A stretch of 36,331 bases of DNA from Nostoc sp. LEGE 12450 (GTDB taxonomy: Bacteria; Cyanobacteriota; Cyanobacteriia; Cyanobacteriales; Nostocaceae). Both the position numbers and the translations under genes were made by a program. Where the stretch lies: the NCBI RefSeq assembly GCF_015206895.1, contig NZ_JADEXU010000075.1, forward strand, positions 1 through 36,331, in the 5' to 3' direction. Each line of letters begins with the position of its first letter. Position 1 is the first letter of the stretch. Of the stretch, positions 14,571 through 22,320 are shown one piece after another. The notes below the pieces were generated by a model. It made no database searches. It had not been told where the DNA came from and worked only from the letters and a program-made list of their open reading frames with translations.

Positions 14571-15986
14571 TCACTTGTCTAAAGTTCTTACACTCAGTAC
14601 TTGGGGTGGTGTCGAATCTGGCGGATAAATCACATCTACCAGTACTATCCGCTTGGTGGAAGGTGGAAGTACAAGCTGTACCAATGGTTCTAACACCTGA
14701 CCAGTTCTGTGCCATAGATGTACGTAGCGCGTCTTTTGTTGACCTTGGTCATCGAAGTAACGCAGCCGCACCGTACCACGGAAGAAGGGAAAATCTAAGG
14801 ATGGTTTGCGGAAACGTACACCACCTTGGGATAATTTATCTTCCTTCAAAGGTGTTTCTAAAGTAACGGTAACGGTCTGATTTTGGTTGGTATTGTTGCT
14901 TAAAGGTAAGGTGAGTTTATATTCCACCCCATAATTACCATGTGCTTCATAAGCCGTATCTGGATAACGTACCAGCATTTTAGCAGTTTGGATTTGTTGA
15001 GTACCCAATCGACCGCTCCGCAATGTATCTAAAACATAAGAAATAGCTTTGCCACGCTGGGGAATAGTCAGATTTGTGCTTTGAGGATTATCCAGCAACT
15101 TTGCTTGCCACTGGGAACCTTGTGAAACACCAGCTACACGCCCATAAATCAGTGCGCCACTGGTAGCATTTGGGGGAGTCGGGGTTTTATCTCGCGGCCC
15201 GGCAAAGTTCCCGTTATCTAGTAAAGCTTGCCATTCTGCAAGATTTGGTGGGCGTTCTGTATTATCAGAATTTTTCTTGGCAAACATTGCTAAACTTGCT
15301 GCATAAACTCGATCGCTACTACGCAACCTCATAAAGCTAGAGCGACCATTCACAGGCTTTTCTAGATTTCGTACAGGAATAGGATGATTTAGCAACATCC
15401 GGCTTTGTCCTGGTGGAATTATCAGCTTTGCCGGAAAATCAGCTTGTCGAACACCTCGAAGTACATCACCAACAGCGCGATCGCCTGGCCCTGAATAAGC
15501 TTTACCATCGTTATTTTCTACATAGGGTGGTAAGGTAACAAATGGCGCATCTTGCATCAAATAACTCGCAGCTTGTAACACATCTACTGTTACAGGTTTT
15601 TTGCCAGGGTTATGCACAATTACGCCCAGGTATAGCGTTTGTAAATCCTTGGGAGTGTGGGTGTAGTGGTGAGCAAATAAGTCAAAGCGTCCCTTGAAGA
15701 GAAAATTCAGGTGCGCTGCTGCAACTTTTTTACCATTTGTAGGAAAGGTAGAAAGTAAAATCCCCTCGGTTTTGATCCATTCTGGGCTATTGCTGTTAAA
15801 AACGGGTATTGTATCCAACTTACCTGGTAGAGCCAGAACTGCTCCTGGTTGCACGATTTCTTGGGGCGCTAGCTGAGGTGTTTGAGCGATCGCTGAATTC
15901 TTTTTATCTGCTGTGCATCCAAAGGTTTGAGTTATAGCAAGTCCTAATAGAAGTGTGAATACAGGTAGTGGTAATTTAGCCAGCAT
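14571..15986 (-). CDS. DUF3370 family lipoprotein
   Basis: A 471-residue exported protein of the cyanobacterial DUF3370 family. The N-terminus has a basic start, a hydrophobic stretch (about 5-20) and a lipobox-like TFGC with the cysteine at residue 24, indicating a membrane-anchored lipoprotein; this is inferred from sequence. The rest is beta-rich, with recognisable family blocks such as LFAHHYTHTPKDLQTLYLGV, RSSFMRLRSSDRVYAASLAM, GRVAGVSQGSQW and the C-terminal FRGTVRLRY..YVHLWHRTGQ. Families of this kind have no demonstrated activity. The ATG has no obvious Shine-Dalgarno sequence. It is probably monocistronic. Confidence 0.85.
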   Translation of the reverse strand: MLAKLPLPVFTLLLGLAITQTFGCTADKKNSAIAQTPQLAPQEIVQPGAVLALPGKLDTIPVFNSNSPEWIKTEGILLSTFPTNGKKVAAAHLNFLFKGRFDLFAHHYTHTPKDLQTLYLGVIVHNPGKKPVTVDVLQAASYLMQDAPFVTLPPYVENNDGKAYSGPGDRAVGDVLRGVRQADFPAKLIIPPGQSRMLLNHPIPVRNLEKPVNGRSSFMRLRSSDRVYAASLAMFAKKNSDNTERPPNLAEWQALLDNGNFAGPRDKTPTPPNATSGALIYGRVAGVSQGSQWQAKLLDNPQSTNLTIPQRGKAISYVLDTLRSGRLGTQQIQTAKMLVRYPDTAYEAHGNYGVEYKLTLPLSNNTNQNQTVTVTLETPLKEDKLSQGGVRFRKPSLDFPFFRGTVRLRYFDDQGQQKTRYVHLWHRTGQVLEPLVQLVLPPSTKRIVLVDVIYPPDSTPPQVLSVRTLDK

Positions 15987-16233
15987 AAATTTGCACGTCG
16001 ATCACGCTGTAGTGTCAGATATAACAAGTTATTATTACAACTTCATAGAACCGGATTTCTGAAAATGCGTAAGTATAGCCCGCACTTCGGCTGCGCTCAG
16101 TGACCACCGCAGGCATCGCTATATATACAGCAATACAGTTCAGTTAAGCATTTCTTTATTCTCTCAGTGCCGCGCTAGTTGCTACCCTGCGGGAACGCTT
16201 TCAGCGAACAAGTCGGGTAACCCGATGCTACTT

Positions 16234-16260
16234 GCTCATAGGGGAAACCCCCAAGACCGC
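16234..16260. repeat. Dispersed repeat, inverted relative to 26501-26527
   Basis: The complement reads GCGGTCTTGGGGGTTTCCCC, then TATGAGC. The same 27 bases, with one mismatch, occur on the plus strand at 26501-26527. Both copies are intergenic and surrounded by other short repeats. Confidence 0.75.
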
Positions 16261-16300
16261 AGTAGCTCCCCAACGCACTGGCTTCTCTGCGTCTCTGTGG

Positions 16301-16328
16301 TAGCCTGCGGCAAGCCGCTCCGCGTCTA
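16301..16328. repeat. Dispersed palindrome-rich repeat, copy 2 (inverted relative to 3055-3083)
   Basis: The reverse complement reads TAGACGCGGAGCGGCTTGCC, then GCAGGCTA, matching the copy near menG apart from two substitutions and one indel. Confidence 0.65.
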
Positions 16329-16381
16329 CGTAAAAAAAATTGACTAAAATAAAACTGTTGTATCTGGTATTCCTCACTAGC

Positions 16382-16492
16382 TCACTGCGAGAAAAAACCA
16401 ACAAACAGTAGAGGCAAAAGTATTAGTAGGGACACAATTAATACGAGGGTTGCCGGCTCGATTTTAATCTGGTTCTTTTGTGGATCGCGCAT
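16382..16492 (-). CDS. Possible single-span membrane mini-protein, 36 residues
   Basis: An ATG-to-TGA frame. The product has a short charged N-terminus (MRDPQKNQIKIEP) followed by a strongly hydrophobic segment of about 20 residues (ATLVLIVSLLILLPLLFVGF) and a four-residue tail. This is the composition of the tiny one-helix subunits common in cyanobacterial thylakoid complexes, but it does not match any photosystem, cytochrome b6f or NDH subunit I can recall. It lies on the same strand as, and downstream of, the polytopic protein and the 35-residue frame. There is no clear Shine-Dalgarno sequence. Hydrophobicity and position support it being real; conservation is unknown. Confidence 0.45.
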   Translation of the reverse strand: MRDPQKNQIKIEPATLVLIVSLLILLPLLFVGFFSQ

Positions 16493-16609
16493 TTGGCTTG
16501 CTCTGGAGAAATAAGTATATTAACTCAGCCTAAAGGATGTGTATTCCTTTTTCCAAGCCCAATAAGGTTGAAAAACGTAAATTTTTCGCAACTTTATCGC
16601 CCTATTAGC

Positions 16610-16717
16610 TTATTTCTTCCAAGGTAGTTTAGTTCCCATTTCAGTCAATGCAGAAAAAATGAGATAGAGGACGAGCAACCCAGCACCCGCAAAGAAAGCC
16701 AGTAAATCGTTATCCAT
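16610..16717 (-). CDS. Possible single-span membrane mini-protein, 35 residues
   Basis: An ATG-to-TAA frame starting 42 bases after the stop of the polytopic membrane protein and on the same strand. The product has an acidic N-terminus (MDNDLL), a hydrophobic helix (AFFAGAGLLVLYLIFSAL) and a polar, lysine-ending tail (TEMGTKLPWKK), consistent with one transmembrane helix. I do not recognise it as a known small photosynthetic subunit. No strong ribosome-binding site is visible, but the spacing would allow co-transcription. It may be a partner of the large membrane protein; that is inference from position only. Confidence 0.5.
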   Translation of the reverse strand: MDNDLLAFFAGAGLLVLYLIFSALTEMGTKLPWKK

Positions 16718-16759
16718 AAATGCTATGTGCTAAAACTTTGCTAATCATAGCGAAATCTA

Positions 16760-18187
16760 CTAATCTTTAGCATTTTTCTGAGTCTGCAATCTTTGGTCTT
16801 GTGGATGCAAACTGTACCAGCCATACCAGTGGCGAACTGCTAGCCAAACAGCTGAAAGCAAACCCGCTAGGCTGAGTGTGAGGCCGCTAAATGGTACTAA
16901 TAATCCAAAAATTGGTAATACTGCTCCAGCAATAGTGCAGATAATAGCAGCCAAAGAAGCACTGCGACTAGCTCCCAATCCCCATGTTAAAAACAGTAAG
17001 ATAATGGAAATTAAAGTCCAAGCCAACTGAGCATTGATGACACGAGCCAGATAGGTCAAAACCAATAGACAAGCAAAGAAAATACTACCAGCGATCGCAA
17101 CATTTTTGAAACTCATTGGTAGTGATAAATATAACAACAAAATCCACCACAGAAATATTGATGGTGCTAGCAATAAAAGACGCGGAATTACTCCAGTATT
17201 ACGAATCGGTTCGGTATTAGTAAACACTCCAAATGGATTTTTAACTGAAACATTCTCGTCAAATTTCCAGGTAAATTGCGTACTACGTCCGTCAGATTTA
17301 ATCTCATCAGGTTCAATACCACTAGCAAAATTAGCCGGAGCAAAGTTAGCATTTGCTATAAGACGGAAGTTAGATAGTATCTGTCCCTCTGCACTATAAA
17401 CCCAGCGAGGCCCACCTCTAGCCTGATAAGTGACTCGAAGAGTGGTTTCTTCCCCTGGTTGTAACCGGAAGGGAAAACCATAGTCTCCCGGATTGGTTTG
17501 TTGTAACCTATTACCGTCACGCTCGATTTTGTAGCTAGAAAGAAGTGTGTAGCCGTTTGGTGGCGGTGCTTCAAAGAAAAAATTATTAATATCCTTGAGT
17601 TGGTTAACTACTTTATAATCGGCAGTATAATCTGCCCGATAAATTGAGCTACGACCTGGAACATCTACACTTTGGTCAAGCTTGACTTGAATTTGCGAAC
17701 CAGCTAACGTCAAGAAGCGGTTAATTTGTCTTGTCTCATTTACCTTGACTATTTTGTTACCGACTTGAGTGTTATATGAGTATGGCTCCTGGATGGTGTA
17801 GCGCACTTGCGGGGCAAGTTGTTCGAGCTTGTCACCTGCCACACTTTCAGCAACTTGAGCCACCTTTGCCTGTTCCCAGTAGTGGTAGCGATTGCTTAAA
17901 GTTGAACAGAGAAAAAATCCTGGTACTAAGAGAACTAATACTAGAGTTAAATGCTGTAATCCGCGCAACAGTTGAGAATAGCCAACAGCCCATTCACCGA
18001 TGAATATAAGCTGTTCCGGCTGGTTGCGACGGAGAGAAAAACTTATCAGTGCGATCGCAACTCCCAAAGCTACGATCAAAAATACTAATAACAGTGAAGC
18101 TTTGAGCGCCTGGGTTCCAAATTGAACAAGCTCAATCGGATGCGTCAAATCGGGTAATCCGGGAATACCTTGAGCAGAGGATGACAT
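16760..18187 (-). CDS. Polytopic membrane protein of unknown function
   Basis: A 475-residue protein. Two hydrophobic segments lie near the N-terminus (about 31-50 and 78-97). A large hydrophilic, beta-rich region follows (about 100-340), with YIQEP/YSYNTQ, VPGRSSIYRADYTADYKV and PGEETTLRVTYQARGG, probably outside the cytoplasm. At least four or five closely spaced helices (about 340-460) precede a short basic tail. The layout of one N-terminal anchor region, a big extracytoplasmic domain and a C-terminal helical bundle recalls CreD-like inner-membrane proteins, but I see no decisive motif. It may start a small operon with the two mini-ORFs that follow. Its ATG has no obvious Shine-Dalgarno sequence. 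Confidence 0.75.
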   Translation of the reverse strand: MSSSAQGIPGLPDLTHPIELVQFGTQALKASLLLVFLIVALGVAIALISFSLRRNQPEQLIFIGEWAVGYSQLLRGLQHLTLVLVLLVPGFFLCSTLSNRYHYWEQAKVAQVAESVAGDKLEQLAPQVRYTIQEPYSYNTQVGNKIVKVNETRQINRFLTLAGSQIQVKLDQSVDVPGRSSIYRADYTADYKVVNQLKDINNFFFEAPPPNGYTLLSSYKIERDGNRLQQTNPGDYGFPFRLQPGEETTLRVTYQARGGPRWVYSAEGQILSNFRLIANANFAPANFASGIEPDEIKSDGRSTQFTWKFDENVSVKNPFGVFTNTEPIRNTGVIPRLLLLAPSIFLWWILLLYLSLPMSFKNVAIAGSIFFACLLVLTYLARVINAQLAWTLISIILLFLTWGLGASRSASLAAIICTIAGAVLPIFGLLVPFSGLTLSLAGLLSAVWLAVRHWYGWYSLHPQDQRLQTQKNAKD

Positions 18188-18681
18188 TGGCTAAATTTTT
18201 GCAGAATTTGGAGAACCAGACCGATAAATTTGCTGAAAAGTTTCTGAATAATAGTTTTATTTAATACGCAGCTATTTTCAAGAAGTGCTGCTGAATTTCT
18301 CAACGGCAACTGAGAACTTACACAAAAATCTCTCAAATTCTTATTTATCTGTGTTCTCTGTAGCTCTGCGTTAGCCTGTTGCAAGTCTTATTGAGTCTAC
18401 ATCTCTCTGTTAACCATCCCTAAGTCTAATTATCTCAACATCAAAAACCCGGCCATCATGACCGGGTTTTTGAGTTGAAACATGGGGCTATATTGCCCAA
18501 AGGTTAGTTATAGAAGTTCAGTATAAAATCGATGCTCTGATTAGGGATACCGCTTGACTGTTATCGATTTCGGAAAATTAGCTAAAAATTTTTGAGTAGT
18601 CTTCCTTTCTCTTCCAAGCAGCAACCGACTGGTAGCGCCAGAGTGTAGGATTGAGAAATATTGATTTTCCGGCTTTTGCTG
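18188..18681. other. Intergenic region with an isolated strong terminator
   Basis: About 490 bases. Apart from the hairpin at 18441-18473 I see no open frame with a recognisable product and no tRNA. A TTGACT at 18554-18559, upstream of the 34-residue frame, may belong to a weak promoter. Confidence 0.4.
18441..18473. terminator. Strong Rho-independent terminator hairpin, bidirectional
   Basis: Twelve-base perfect arms TCAAAAACCCGG and CCGGGTTTTTGA around a nine-base loop. This gives a GC core flanked by A and T runs on both strands, the textbook form. The nearest gene ending towards it is the secreted-protein gene (stop at 18767, minus strand), nearly 300 bases away; on the plus strand nothing known ends here. 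The transcript it serves is therefore uncertain. Confidence 0.8.
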
Positions 18682-18786
18682 ATGAATAATGGATTTGGTA
18701 GCTGGCAAGAATGGTTAACAGTATTCGCCTATCTAGGTTTTACAGTCTTTATTATCTGGCGCGTGTTTACCGCCGAGAAGAATTAA
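18682..18786 (+). CDS. Possible single-span membrane mini-protein, 34 residues
   Basis: An ATG-to-TAA frame encoding a short polar start (MNNGFGSWQEW), one hydrophobic helix (LTVFAYLGFTVFIIW) and a charged tail (RVFTAEKN). The arrangement is like other one-helix cyanobacterial proteins, but I cannot name it. Its last 20 bases overlap, tail to tail, the end of the convergent secreted-protein gene. The strong hairpin at 18441-18473 insulates it from upstream. There is no clear Shine-Dalgarno sequence. Confidence 0.45.
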   Translation: MNNGFGSWQEWLTVFAYLGFTVFIIWRVFTAEKN

Positions 18787-19096
18787 AAAAGCTACATATC
18801 ATTTCACCAGGGTCTTTTTGCTCAAAGGGTAAAACACCTCCACCTTTTTGAACCTTGACTCGTTCCCGGCAATTGTAAACCTTGGTGGGTCTTTTTACTC
18901 CATCTATACTAACGGTTGCCCTGTATTCCCAATAATTTTTAGCACTTCGGTTGATGCTGAGAATGCAAATCTGGTGGTGTTGGCGTAGCCCGTTGTAGAA
19001 ATCGTAATTGCGGCACACTGATGCAAAGGCTGGATGTGCTACGGATAAGTTTAGTATCAATAGCAACATAAATATTCCTACTTTTATCCTGTTCAT
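18767..19096 (-). CDS. Small secreted protein with four cysteines (hypothetical)
   Basis: A 109-residue protein with a clear Sec signal peptide: basic MNRIK, hydrophobic core (about 7-20) and cleavage site after AFA or AFAS (about 25-26). The mature part of some 83 residues has four cysteines (28, 44, 76, 101), enough for two disulfides, and basic stretches including VSIDGVKRPTKVYNCRERVK. I do not recognise a domain. It would be exported to the periplasm or beyond. The gene is divergent from the MlaE-type permease; a perfect 8-base inverted repeat (19142-19160) lies 46 bases upstream of its start and could be an operator. No function can be assigned. Confidence 0.7.
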   Translation of the reverse strand: MNRIKVGIFMLLLILNLSVAHPAFASVCRNYDFYNGLRQHHQICILSINRSAKNYWEYRATVSIDGVKRPTKVYNCRERVKVQKGGGVLPFEQKDPGEMICSFFNSSRR

Positions 19097-19141
19097 AAAA
19101 AATCATTTAACATTAGGAACTCCGTAAAAATAAAATACCAG

Positions 19142-19160
19142 CTATAGGAGAGTCCTATAG
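19142..19160. promoter_or_regulatory. Candidate operator: perfect inverted repeat CTATAGGA-GAG-TCCTATAG
   Basis: Eight-base perfect arms with a three-base centre in the divergent region between the secreted-protein gene (46 bases from its start) and the permease gene. The near symmetry and placement suggest a dimeric repressor site, but it could also be a small hairpin in the 5' leader of the secreted-protein mRNA. There is no direct evidence. Confidence 0.4.
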
Positions 19161-19388
19161 ACAATTTGTATTGAGCAGAAAAGTCTCAAATTTGATGGTG
19201 TTCATGTACCATACCCTAAGACCGATTCGTAATATCCTGCAAAAAGCCGGACTTCGTGCGTCTACGACGTAATTGAGAAAGTCAGATTACATCTAGCTGG
19301 GTTTCCAGCATTTGTGTCTGTAATTTTATTTTGAAGAATTGATATAACAATAATTTGCAAAAAAAAGCCAGTCTTAAGGACGATAAAA

Positions 19389-20162
19389 TTGCGATTAAAA
19401 ACAAATTTTGAGCAATCTCAGATTGCACGCTGTTGTGCGGCAGTGCTGCTTTTCGGTCAAGTGTGGCTACATTTTATTCAGGGAAAAACTTACTACCGCA
19501 AAATTATGCAACATCTGGTGACTGCTGGCCCCGGTTCTATCTCTCCAGTTCTCCTGGTTAGCGGTTTTGCAGGAATGATTTTTACTATTCAGACGGCAAG
19601 AGAATTAGTCCGATTTGGGGCTGAAAATGCTGTGGGAGGGGCTTTTGCCTTAGCTTTTTGTAGAGAATTAGCTCCAATTTTAACCGCTAGTATTATGGCA
19701 GGACAAGTGGGTTCTGCTTTTGCAGCAGAAATAGGTGCAATGCGGGTAACTGAGCAAATTGATGCACTTTATATGCTCAAAACTGATCCCATTGATTATC
19801 TAGTACTTCCTAGAGTAATTGCTTGTTGTTTGATGGTGCCTTTGATGACGATTTTGGCTTTAGTTACTGGGATTATCGGCGGAGTTTTTGCCGGCTCGTA
19901 CTTTTACAAAATTATTCCCGAAACATTTTTAGAATCAGTCAGAAATTTTTTAGAACCATCAGATTTGTTTATTATTTTGTTAAAAGGGTTTATTTTTGGT
20001 TTGCTGGTTGCTGTCATCGGCTGTAGTTGGGGTTTAACTACTAAGGGGGGAGCTAAGGAAGTAGGAGAATCGGCAACAAAGGCAGTTGTTACTAGTTGGG
20101 TATCCATTTTTATCATGGATTTTTTCCTTTCTCTACTACTATTTGATCAGCCTGCATTTTGA
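19389..20162 (+). CDS. MlaE-type ABC transporter permease (lipid transport)
   Basis: A 257-residue permease of the MlaE/DUF140 family (Ycf63-like in algae and cyanobacteria). It shows the typical order: YYRKIMQHLVTAGPGSISPV, SGFAGMIFTIQTARELVRFG, AFALAFCRELAPILTASIMA, then GAMRVTEQIDAL and a C-terminal helix pair including KGGAKEVGESATKAVV. In the known systems it forms the membrane channel that moves phospholipids or other lipids, together with an ATPase (MlaF) and a substrate-binding MCE protein (MlaD); neither partner gene is adjacent here. The start is TTG, chosen because AAGGA lies eight bases before it and the N-terminus (RLKTNFEQSQ) fits the family. Confidence 0.9.
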   Translation: MRLKTNFEQSQIARCCAAVLLFGQVWLHFIQGKTYYRKIMQHLVTAGPGSISPVLLVSGFAGMIFTIQTARELVRFGAENAVGGAFALAFCRELAPILTASIMAGQVGSAFAAEIGAMRVTEQIDALYMLKTDPIDYLVLPRVIACCLMVPLMTILALVTGIIGGVFAGSYFYKIIPETFLESVRNFLEPSDLFIILLKGFIFGLLVAVIGCSWGLTTKGGAKEVGESATKAVVTSWVSIFIMDFFLSLLLFDQPAF

Positions 20163-20341
20163 AGGGGGAAGGGCAGGAAAATTAGTGGTAACAGAGTTTG
20201 TCTATTCGCATAGCGTCCCATAGGGAAGTACAGTTTTCCTCCTGCCTCCTGCCTTCATTTATAAATCTTTAGGTAAGAAATATCAGTTTTGAAGCTTTGA
20301 TGCAGCCCACCATAGACATCCCTAGTTTTTTTGAATATACT

Positions 20342-20791
20342 TCATAACTTTACGAGAACATGGGAATATATTAACTCGTAAATTAGCGCACCCAAAGCTA
20401 AACCTGCAAATGAAAAGATAGATGCAGTAAAAAAAGCTAGCCCTTCTCTAAGACCTGCTCTTTGGAAATCTATCCTGACTAATATAGTTGCCGAAATGAT
20501 GAGTAAAGTATCAAGAAATACCCTAAACCAGGCAATCATCAGAAAAAATAAGAAAGCTGCTAAGACAGCAACGCCAAAAGACCTGACGTTTGATTTAAGC
20601 AAAATACTGAGGTAATAGGTCATTTTCGGCCAAGGAGTGGTCAACGTCACTATTAAAAACAAGATTGCAACCACAGTCAGCACCCACACAAATAGAGGAG
20701 CGTGTGTTTCAGATATTACCCAGCCCAAGGTACTGTAACTAAGCAGTACTAACGCCAGGGACACCCAAGGAACTCTTTTAAAAATTGACAT
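20342..20791 (-). CDS. Small integral membrane protein (hypothetical)
   Basis: A 149-residue, very hydrophobic protein with four or five membrane segments (about 8-26, 33-51, 72-105 possibly as two helices, and 118-142) and very few charged residues. Basic residues in the first loop and at KSNVRS suggest a defined topology. I do not recognise a family with certainty; it looks like a conserved cyanobacterial hypothetical. AGGA lies ten bases before the ATG, supporting the start. It lies downstream of the potA-like gene on the same strand, with about 200 bases between, so co-transcription is possible but not obvious. Confidence 0.6.
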   Translation of the reverse strand: MSIFKRVPWVSLALVLLSYSTLGWVISETHAPLFVWVLTVVAILFLIVTLTTPWPKMTYYLSILLKSNVRSFGVAVLAAFLFFLMIAWFRVFLDTLLIISATILVRIDFQRAGLREGLAFFTASIFSFAGLALGALIYELIYSHVLVKL

Positions 20792-20990
20792 GGATTAATA
20801 TTCCTAGTACAGGGTCAAGGTATTATTCCATTATTAAATTTTATATAGGAATGCGCTTTAATTTTTGTTCGCACAGCGTGGTATAGCCATAATTATTTGG
20901 CTTAAGAGGCAACAGGAAAAAAGGCTCTTTGAGTTGCACCTAGCTTCGCAAAAATCAAAAATAAACTTTATAGAAGGCAGACTATTATAA

Positions 20991-22118
20991 CTATTGATTA
21001 ATAGCTAAACAATCATTTTCTGCCCACCAAGCGTAGATTGGCGTGTCGCTATCTGGTAAAGCACCAAAAGTATTAGGTTGCAATACATTTATCCTAATAC
21101 TATTTGTTAATTCCACAACATAATTAACGTGTGTGCCCAAATACATAACATTAATAAGCCGCCCTTCAAAGCAGTTAGCTGGCAAATTGGGTGGATAAAG
21201 CGAAAGCTGTATTTTTTCTGGGCGCACACTCACTACTACCGCTTGTGATAATTGAGATGGTGTATCTTCAGCGCGGCTAATGATAATTGAGAGTCCTGTT
21301 TTTGTGGAAATTTTAATACTAGAGGATTCTACCGCTACGATTTCACCACTAAATAAATTAGTATCGCCAATAAAATCAGCAACAAAAGATGTCTGGGGAC
21401 GTTCGTAAATTTGGCTGGGAGTGCCAACTTGTTCAATTTTGCCTTGGTTCATGACGGCAATGCGATCGCTCAAAGATAATGCTTCTTCTTGGTCGTGTGT
21501 CACCATCACAAAGGTTACTCCTAAGTCTTTGTGTAAATTTGATAACTCAACCTGCATCTCTTTACGTAGTTTTAAATCTAAAGCCCCTAAAGGTTCATCC
21601 AGTAATACGACGGTGGGACGGTTGACTAAAGCCCTTGCTAAGGCGACTCGTTGCTGTTGACCACCAGAAAGTTGACTGGGAAAGCGCGATCGCAAACTTT
21701 CCATTTTCACTAACTTTAAAGCTTCTTGAACTCTAATTTCAATTTCCGATTTGTGGATTTTTTTTAACCGTAGTCCAAAGGCGATGTTATCCCAGACATT
21801 CAAGTGATTGAATAGAGCGTAACTTTGAAATACAGTATTGACGGGTCGGCGGTAAGGCGGCACATTAGTCATAGACTGACCCTGAATCAACACTTTGCCG
21901 GCATCAGCGATTTCAAAGCCAGCAATTAAACGTAGTGTTGTTGTTTTGCCACAACCGGAGGGGCCTAAAATACTAAAAAATTCTCCTTGCCTGACATCTA
22001 AGTCTATTCCGTGTACTGCTGGTTCTTGGTTAAAAAACTTGAACACGTTACGCAGTTCAACATCAAGTGGCTGAAAAGTTGTTATCCCCCTCTGATTCTG
22101 CATGACAATTTGAGCCAT
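20991..22118 (-). CDS. potA: ABC transporter ATPase, spermidine/putrescine type (PotA-like)
   Basis: A 375-residue ATPase with all ABC motifs: Walker A GPSGCGKT (52-59), Q-loop Q98, signature LSGGQQQR (150-157), Walker B VVLLDEP (170-176), D-loop GALD and switch H208. The C-terminal third (about 260-370) is a TOBE-like regulatory domain, as in PotA and related importers of the MalK class. The block LFNHLNVWDNIAFGLRLKK and the length best fit PotA. No permease (potB/C) or binding protein (potD) is adjacent, so the substrate is inferred from subfamily only; iron or another small solute is the main alternative. An AAGGAT precedes the ATG at short spacing. Confidence 0.82.
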   Translation of the reverse strand: MAQIVMQNQRGITTFQPLDVELRNVFKFFNQEPAVHGIDLDVRQGEFFSILGPSGCGKTTTLRLIAGFEIADAGKVLIQGQSMTNVPPYRRPVNTVFQSYALFNHLNVWDNIAFGLRLKKIHKSEIEIRVQEALKLVKMESLRSRFPSQLSGGQQQRVALARALVNRPTVVLLDEPLGALDLKLRKEMQVELSNLHKDLGVTFVMVTHDQEEALSLSDRIAVMNQGKIEQVGTPSQIYERPQTSFVADFIGDTNLFSGEIVAVESSSIKISTKTGLSIIISRAEDTPSQLSQAVVVSVRPEKIQLSLYPPNLPANCFEGRLINVMYLGTHVNYVVELTNSIRINVLQPNTFGALPDSDTPIYAWWAENDCLAINQ

Positions 22119-22320
22119 AATCCTTAGTAGAATGCCGTGATCTTACGTAACTTTGTCAGTAGTCTATTGGGCAGACTATATTTGACACTTTGGTTTATTG
22201 TATCCGCCAAAAACAATTGTTCAAGAATATACTTGCCCGATTTTTTCATACCCAGTTTTGGGCATGAGTTTAGGGTAATTGTATACAGATAATACCGCTC
22301 TTAGAATCATTCTTTGTCTT

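Larger units (their letters stand above)
15987..16381. other. Intergenic region rich in dispersed palindromic repeats
   Basis: Almost 400 bases with no convincing gene. Positions 16075-16330 are GC-richer than the surroundings and consist of short palindromes and dispersed repeats (CCCGCACTTCGGCTGCGCTC, TACCCTGCGGGAACGC, the 16234-16260 unit and the 16301-16328 unit). This looks like accumulated interspersed repeats rather than regulatory DNA. Confidence 0.55.

Noticed and set aside
22279..22320. TTG start 14 codons upstream for the first PBP2
   Set aside because: The paralogue starts at the position equivalent to the ATG at 22321, and the bases before both ATGs are conserved.
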